NCBI RefSeq assembly: GCF_052857255.1
Contig: NC_135498.1
Location: 164,358,124 to 164,422,123 of the forward strand
Length of the DNA: 64,000 bases
Origin: Amblyomma americanum
Taxonomy: Eukaryota; Arthropoda; Arachnida; Ixodida; Ixodidae
Direction: 5' to 3'
A model generated the notes under the pieces. That model saw only the letters and a program-made list of their open reading frames with translations, was not told the origin of the DNA and did not search any database. Shown one piece after another: positions 57,801 to 64,000 of this stretch. Both the position numbers and the translations under genes were made by a program. The stretch's first letter is position 1; the number at the start of each line of letters is the position of its first letter.

Positions 57801-57974
57801 TTGTCGGCGAGGTTTTTGGTGCCGTTTTCGATGGGGTCGTCGCTGAGGTCGTCGGTGAGGTCGGCGGTGGGATCGTCTTTAAGGTCGGCGGGTGGGGTCG
57901 TCGCCTAAAATCCTCGGATGGAGGCTGTTCACTGTATGCGGCAGCGGCGGTCCTACCCCCAGAGGACGCCGTCT

Positions 57975-59363
57975 TCAGTTTTCCCGGCGGGGAGACGTGC
58001 CTCTGAATTGGCCAGATGATGGTGCATGACTGGGTGGAGGAACTCGTCTTGGAGACGGCGACCTAGACTGGCGTCGTGGAGGCGTTGAGGGCAGCGCATT
58101 ATTGGCCAGGTACTGCTCAATGTCTCGCGGTCTCTCACCATAGCGCGGTCGAGGTGCGCTCGGTGGAAATCCTCTTAATCCCATCCGCCGGTAGGGGCAG
58201 TTGCGGAGGATATGACCGGGCTCCCCGCAGTGGTAGCATAGTGGCCGGTTGTTGGGTGTGCGCCACACGTCAGCTTTTCGAACAGGGCGCGGGTCACGCA
58301 GCTCGGCGGAGGGAAAGTACCCCTGCGTTTGTTCGGCAGCAGGGCGGAACGCATGTGGAACTGGCGCAGGTCTCCGCAGAGCTTCACTGTAGCTCATGAT
58401 GTACGGCTCCGGCTGCGGTGTCCGTAGGGCTTCGTTGTAGCTACTGGCGTACGGCTCCGGCTGTGGTGCCGGTGGTGGCTGGACTGCTCACCGAATTTCC
58501 TCGCGGACGGCATCGGCTACAGCTGCAACACTGGCAGGTGGAGCATCTAAGCGGAGGTTGCGCAGTTCTTCGCGAACTACACTCCGCACAAGCTCCCGAA
58601 GAGCCTCGTCCCCGGCGACTGGCAGGGACGCACAATAGTTGCTGGCCGCAACACTTCCCGGACGACCGTACGGCGCACTGCGTTCCTGTAAGGAACGTTC
58701 CATGCCTGTGGCTTCTTTAGCGAAGTCAGCGACGGTTCTTGGTGGGTCGCGTATGAGGCCAGCGAAGAGCTGCTCCTTCACACCACGCATGAGGTGGCGC
58801 ACCTTGGTAGCCTCTGGCATGGCAGGGTCAGCCCGATTGAAAAGACGTGCCATGTCTTCAATAAACATAGCGACGCTTTCGTTCGCCTGCTGTGACCTGG
58901 TGCGAAGGGCGAGTTCGGCATTTTCCTTGCGTGCGTTTGTGCTGAAGGTAGCCAGCAACTGACGGCGGAACGCTTCCCAGGTCGTAAAGGATGCCTCATG
59001 GTTCTCGAACCATGTCTTCGCAGAGTCTTGGAATGAGAAATAGACGTTTCGTAGTTTTCGGTCGTCGTCCCACTGGTTAAAAGTGGCCACACGGTCAAAG
59101 CTGGACAACCAGTCCTCGACGTCCTCAAACCGATCGCCGTGGAAGGATGGTGGTGAGCGAGGGGTGAGAACTACAACGGGCGGGACAGTGCCGGAAGGCT
59201 GGCCTGTCTGACTGCCTGTAGTAGACGTCATGGTACGCACCGGCCTCGTCAGTGGCCGACACTCAGGTTGCAGGCCTCGCAGGCGGCGGCTCGCTTTGTG
59301 GACGGGTGTTGTGTCCAAGCGTCGCTGATCAGCGTCAGAGTTGCCCTCGGGGTGAGCGTTCAT
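57975..59363 (-). pseudogene. Element B gag
   Basis: ATG at 59363 (MNAHPEGNSD). The capsid domain shows PPSFHGDRFEDVEDWLSSFD, TWEAFRRQLLATF, AMFIEDMARLFNRADP and ATKVRHLMRGVKEQL. An in-frame TGA (58490-58488) follows VADAVREEIR; the same frame resumes with a Pro-rich repeat (PQPEPYIMSYSEALRR) and the zinc knuckle CYHCGEPGHILRNC, then an Arg/Ser/Pro tail to the stop at 57975-57977. One nonsense change inactivates it. Confidence 0.85.
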
Positions 59364-59391
59364 GGAACGATACCCAGCGGCTCCACCAAAA

Positions 59392-59587
59392 TGTCGCCGA
59401 CAAATGTAGGGCGGCACGAAAAGGGGCTTTTTTAATCCGAAGGCCAGAAACCCAGCAGCGCGCGTTCGAACGGGAACGTCCTCTTCTTCGCTCCCACACG
59501 AGCCCAGTAATGCCGCTCGGCCGAATGGCGGCGCTCGCAGAATGTGAGCAGTGTGGCAATATAATAATGACGTCACCGATCAATCAC
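59392..59587 (-). repeat. Element B 5' LTR (outer boundary uncertain)
   Basis: The inner end is TGTCGGCGACA (minus strand, ending 59392), followed by the primer-binding site. The outer boundary near 59587 is placed by composition only, as no second LTR is left for comparison. Confidence 0.45.
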
Positions 59588-59718
59588 CATTTGGGTTGCT
59601 AAACTGATTTACTTAGGAGGCCGCCATTTGGAATTCCTCGGACTTAGAAAATTTCACGCCGAAGTAGGTAGTAGCAGACCCTAAGAAATCGATAAACGTG
59701 ATTAGTAAGAGCTAACAC

Positions 59719-60040
59719 TACCCGCCGCGGGAGCTCAGTGGTTAGTTCGCTTGGCTATTGATCCGGAGTACCCGGGCTCGAACCCCACAGCGGCGGCAGC
59801 GTTTCGATGGAGGCGAAAAGCAAAGGCGCCCGTGTGTTGTGCGAGGCACTGCACGTTAAAGATCCCCAGGTGGCCCAAATTATTGCGCAGCCCTCCACTA
59901 CGGCACCACTTTCTCCCTCACTTCCTTTACTCCCTCCTTTATTCCTTCCCTTATGGCGCGGTTCAGGCGTCGCCGCGGTGTGAGACAGATACTGCGCCAT
60001 TTCCTTTCCCCAAAAAACAATTTTCAGAAACCAATTTAAG
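59719..60040 (+). repeat. Ruka-like tRNA-SINE
   Basis: CCCGCCGCGGGAGCTCAGTGG head, B box GGCTCGAACCC, body AAAGATCCCCAGGTGGCCC and CAGCCCTCCACTACGGCACC, 3' region GAGACAGATACTGCGCC then AAAAAACAATTTT. It lacks the ATT tail. About 85-90% similar to the copy at 48263. Confidence 0.8.
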
Positions 60041-61705
60041 AGCTAATGCGCTTAAAATTTATTTTACCTAACGGCATCTGTGCAGAATTATAGGTCATAA
60101 CATAAGAAAACTTCGCAAATCGCACAAAATATCCATTTTTAGACTAGCTACATCAACAGTTACTTGCTTATACCATGTACATCGAAAAAAAAGTTCTATA
60201 AATAACACACTGTTAAAACTTTAGAACTGATTTAGAACTGCGTAGGCCATGCATATAGCATTTTTTTATTTCAAAAGAAATTGCAAAGCAAAACTATATG
60301 CATTACTAACCGTATGGAAAGATGAATTTGCACTGATAGTTAAGTTGGCATCTAGAAACCATTTGGAGCGAAAACCTTTGGTGAACTACACACTTATAAG
60401 AAATTGTGTGATGTTCACATCCCTGAACTTTTGTTTCCCATCTTGCAAATCAAGCTATAATCCTCTCCAATCGAATATGAAATCACATGGGTAAGCATCT
60501 TTGTTGCAGAAACTGCATTATTGCCGCCGGGAAACTTTTGTTCTTTAAGCTGAAAGAGAAACCATAATGCACAATTAGAGTTCGCTATTACACACTGTAC
60601 TCACGGACATATTGTAAAAAGTAGATGAGAATGTTATTCGCTGTAGATATCTGGACAGGATAACAAGGCATTATTTTCTCATATTTTTTTCTAACAAATA
60701 GGAGGTTAGCACAATAGAAACCGAACAATTGATGCATATTGACTGATACCGTACATCTGCCACACGCATAAATTGCTACTGCTAAAAAGGCCATGAGTAC
60801 GCAGTAAGCAAAAAAACTTTTATAGTTTATATTATGAAATCTAGCCAGCTCGTTTTAGCATTCTCCGCATTCTCATCAATCTCCCTGAATTTTTTAGCTC
60901 TTTACACGGCTTGGGGTTAAAGCTGGTGCAGCAACGCTTTTTTCATCGGCTCTCACTGTTGGCACGTTTGTCACCAGGTCCAAAACTTACTCAAGCATGA
61001 GCCTGTTCACCTGCAGTTGCCTCAGAACCTTCCTCTAAAATTCTAGCAGCAGGAATAAGAGAACACAGGTTGTGAGGCTTCTACGGAAACGTTATTGTTA
61101 AATAATGTATAAGACAGAAATTTGCAATGGTTAAAATGCACTGTGCAGAGGGGAGGAGGAAAAAGCCTAACCGCTTCAGGGATTATATCTGTGGTTGCCT
61201 CAAGGGTGTGCGGCTGCACTGCTGAAATGAAACAACATGCTTGCTACAGATATCTTTGCTTAAGAATAGCTCTGCCTAAAACTAACCTGGCTCTCTTTGG
61301 TTTACCAGAGTTGCATTTTGCACATCTGAAAATTTAGATTCATTAGAAAGCATAATTGTTCAATCAATAATAAGTAAATGCAAATACCTCCAGTCGACTC
61401 AGTGGCATGCAGTGCTCCGCCTAAAATGAAGAGACAAATATCACACTATTAATTCTTCAGGGCTACTAAGTACTTATGGCTTTACCATTTACCACTTTTT
61501 ACCAATTAACACTTTTTATGTCTCACCACCGCCCAATTAGATCCTACATACCTGAAGTGAACGGCGTCGGAAAGCATTGTGCCACAAGCGGATGCATTTT
61601 CTGTGTGCCGGCTTGCTTCCTCGCAGCCTTTTGGAGCGAAAGGCTAACTCGTAACGATTTCGCGATGTTTGTGGTTTTGACCTTCAAGTGAGCCAGAGGT
61701 CAAAC
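60041..61705. other. No recognisable gene
   Basis: AT-rich. An 81-codon ATG frame at 60249-60494 has no known domain. No repeat recognised. Confidence 0.4.
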
Positions 61706-61950
61706 CCCGTACGGCGCGGTTCAAGCGTCCACCGATATATGTGAGACAGTTACTGCGCCATTTCCTTTCCTCAAAAACCGGTTTTAAAAACCAATCACCA
61801 ATTTTCTTTGAAAGCAAAGGAAAGTCTCATAACTGGTCCTCTGGGAGACTGGACACCTCAGTCGCGCTTTGGGCTATATGGCGGTAGTGACAGATGTGCG
61901 CTGCATGCGTAGGCATTCACAACGTTGTAGCAGAAACGCGGCACTGAAGT
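61706..61950. repeat. SINE 3' ends in opposite orientation
   Basis: 61712-61790 is the plus-strand 3' part of the SINE (GGCGCGGTTCAAGCGTCCAC, GAGACAGTTACTGCGCC). From 61806, AAAGGAAAGTCTCATAACTGG, CACCTCAGTCGCGCTTTG and TATGGCGGTAGTGACAG match 62336-62440 of the following element, a SINE-variant 3' end on the minus strand. Confidence 0.6.
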
Positions 61951-62335
61951 TATACTGAGTTTGATACATCAGGTGCAACACTGTAAAAGCTACCGTTCTT
62001 TTTTGCACTGCCTGCCTCCGCAACCAAAAGTAGTCCGCTCCTTGGGGCGAGCGGAACATAGTAAATCATTTGCTTGCAAGCTTACTGCATGACACATTTG
62101 TCATCAGCTTGATTAAATGCATTCTGATTGCTCATGACACACTGTTACTTTCTCATGCTTTAGACCATTCGAGCACAGAAGCGCACAGTAACACGCCTGC
62201 CTTTATTTTCTCCGGCGGACTACTTCTGTAACTTTCGCAGCGTTGCACCTGATGTATGAAACGAAGTAGACCGTCGGCGTTCTTTGTGTTATGTGGCGCT
62301 AGCGTTCACAACGCTCTAGACTCCGATAATTTTCA

Positions 62336-62610
62336 GGAAAGGAAGGCGCCAAACTGGCTCCCTGGGGCAGTGGACGCCTCAATCGCGCTTTGAGGTACGT
62401 GGCGGTGGGGAGAGAGAGAGATGTGGGCTGCAAGCATTAACGCTTACAACGTTCTGGCAGACATGCTCCACTGCAGAAATAAGTAGTGAAGGGCTCCGGA
62501 ATAATTTCAACCACCTGGGGATCTTTAACGTGCACTGACATCGCACAGCCCACGGGCGCTTTAGTGTTTGGCCTTCGGCCGCGTTTCGATGGAGGCGAAA
62601 CGCTAATTCA
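62336..62610 (-). repeat. SINE variant, minus strand
   Basis: AGGAAAGGAAGGCGCCAAAC, CGCCTCAATCGCGCTTTGAG and TACGTGGCGGTGGGG form a distinct 3' half shared with 61806. GAAGGGCTCCGGAATAATTTC, ACCACCTGGGGATCTTTAAC and GTGCACTGACATCGCACAG are the common body. The tRNA head is missing after about 62610. Confidence 0.65.
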
Positions 62611-64000
62611 TCCGTAGGTCTTGCACAGGACTTCGCTAATCTGTTGACTCTGTCGGCGTTTCCGCCAAGCCATACATATGTGTTGTCATCAATCCAGGTC
62701 GCTCGAAGAACTTCACTTTCAAGAAGCTCCTCTAATGCGCATGACATATGAAAGTGACAAGAAAGCAGCCAGGATTTTTTTCGTAAGTAAAACACAACAG
62801 TCGGAGTGCTTAGAGTATCATCAGATTTCACCAAGAAACACCACCTTACTAATGATATTACCCATGTTCATTCTGGAAAAAAACACCTTGCCAGCTGACA
62901 TCACTCTCTTCCAAATATATAATAATTTTAACGATTAGATACCCTTAGCTATATGCAGCTATGTGCTTCAAACCTGTGCAAAACTTCCCTGCTGTATGCC
63001 CACTCTCATCAAGAACGACAATGCCGAACTGAGCACGTGCCCGTTTACTATTCGTTTATGTATCAGTTAATGTGTTGGCAAACACATTCATCGTGTGTAG
63101 AGTATGACGGAATCCCGTCTCACCGGGGGGATACAGTCTAAAAAAAGTGATGCTGAGCGGTAAAAGTAAAAGAGAAAGGTATGACATTTCAGCTCCCAGA
63201 ACGGTGACCTTGTTCACAGTGAAATCACACCGAAATGTTTGCTTTCAAAAGGTTATAATATTCGCCGCAAGGAGCGTGCGTATATCGTGTTAAGATTACC
63301 CTTGTTACGATTGAGCGTACGTGACGCCTGAACAAGCTTGTGAACAAGGCCGCCGTTTGGGAGCCGAATCGTCAAACGAAGACCTTTCTTTTTTGCTGGT
63401 CGGCGTCACTGTTTCTTTTTCAAACATATACAGTGGCAAGCAGAACTGGCGATAACACCGGGCGTTCAATTTTTTCTAGCTGGATTGGGACACCATGACA
63501 ATTGAATCGCAAGTGCCACAGAACATTTTGTGGAGAAGACAGCATTTGCCTTCACATGGCGTCAGAGAAAGAAGGGAAAGAGCACTAACTGCAAGTAGAG
63601 CAAATACGTACCTTTAAAAGCAGTGAAACGTAGTGACTATAGTTGAGCTTGTCAGCACCACAATATCGGTATTTGGTGAAATTCGATATGAGCACGTGGC
63701 CAAACTTCAATGAACGAGCGGTAAGTGTTGCGTGGTCGACCTCACAAAGAGCACTAGTAGTGGCGCGAGCCGTGCCAATGACACAATAAAGCAAAAGTAT
63801 GAGCCAGTTTATTCACATCAGAGCCCACAAGGCTCATTATCACCCCATTGCATTGCCCATTGTTTCCACTGTGTACATTTGCCATTGATACTCTACTAGA
63901 GCGTGCTTTGGCTACTTACAGCCTCACCTCAACTGCATCGCTATATAATAAACTCCATCTCGACGGAAAAAACCCAATAAGTTGTGCATTTTTGTCGCAT
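62611..64000. other. No confident feature
   Basis: No repeat or gene identified except the weak exon candidate at 63612-63745. Confidence 0.4.
63612..63745 (-). other. Possible coding exon, unknown
   Basis: A minus frame reads LCEVDHATLTARSLKFGHV, then ISNFTKYRYC and NYSHYVSLLLK, and ends exactly at AAAG before GTACGT, a strong donor sequence. An acceptor-like ACTACTAG lies at about 63746-63753. The protein is not recognised, the exon would be short, and no partner exon is seen in the window. Confidence 0.2.

Larger units (their letters stand above)
54193..59587 (-). mobile_element. Ty3/Gypsy element B, gag-pol, 3' LTR missing
   Basis: Minus-strand element: 5' LTR (about 59587-59392), leader with a primer-binding-site-like TGGTGGAGCCGCTGGG directly after, gag (59363-57975), then protease, RT, RNase H and integrase (to 54215). 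Sequence after the integrase stop runs about 22 bp and then meets the truncated LTR of element A, so B has lost its 3' LTR. Damage: TGA in gag, a small deletion in RT, TAA in the integrase zinc region and a 143-bp insertion in the integrase core. Confidence 0.85.

Overview
The window is a repeat-rich nuclear segment of an arthropod genome, most probably a hard tick. It has spliced genes with GT-AG introns and no bacterial-type operons. It holds many copies of tRNA-derived SINEs with a conserved body and 3' end (the type described in ticks as Ruka), an abundant RTE-like LINE ending in a TGATGATG tail, CR1/L2-like LINEs, Penelope-like elements (PLEs), Ty3/Gypsy elements and DNA transposons. The tick assignment is inferred from repeat content; no species call is possible from sequence alone.

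Two host-type genes can be supported, both on the minus strand. (1) A three-exon gene (29581 to 23319) encodes a type II membrane protein of the M13 neprilysin/ECE family. It has a short cytoplasmic N-terminus, one membrane segment, and the Cys-rich start and long ectodomain of M13. The zinc/catalytic motif HExxH is replaced by HVIRA and one in-frame TAA interrupts exon 3, so it is a catalytically dead homologue and probably a pseudogene or null allele. (2) A two-exon SLC22-type organic-ion transporter gene (49563 to 38784, 699 codons) has an 8.7 kb intron full of repeats. It is intact as far as can be seen and has an unusual Ser/Pro-rich C-terminal tail.

Layout. 1-1400: unclassified repeat and SINE remnants. 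1837-5176: two 5'-truncated PLE copies head to head, each with a GIY-YIG endonuclease region and an 87-bp tandem repeat (about 11 copies on one side, 2 on the other). 5400-11020: a decayed minus-strand RTE-like LINE with a second plus-strand copy, a CR1-like 3' end and a tiny PLE-derived insertion nested inside it. 13667-17830: a nearly full-length CR1/L2-like LINE, minus strand, ORF1 (PHD finger and coiled coil) and ORF2 (EEP and RT), broken by frameshifts. 19760-21876: a decayed spliced THAP plus DDE_Tnp_4 (PIF/Harbinger-like) transposase gene. 23319-29581: the M13 gene. 29.6-38.7 kb: old LINE and SINE fragments and a foldback element. 38784-49563: the SLC22 gene; its intron holds a 350-bp TG microsatellite, a 3.37-kb hAT-like element with an exact 8-bp target duplication, and a 166-bp-arm near-perfect palindrome beside a SINE. 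50286-59587: two Gypsy elements, minus strand, abutting; one is reduced to LTR-gag-protease, the other carries gag-pol broken by stops, a deletion and a PLE-derived hairpin insertion inside integrase. 59.6-64 kb: SINEs and unassigned sequence.

The main pattern is that PLE termini occur three times (3.3 kb, 143 bp, 119 bp), each time with inverted internal structure; the two small ones have 14- and 12-bp target duplications. No RNA genes, CRISPR arrays or bacterial-style systems are present, and I do not see an undescribed multi-gene system.
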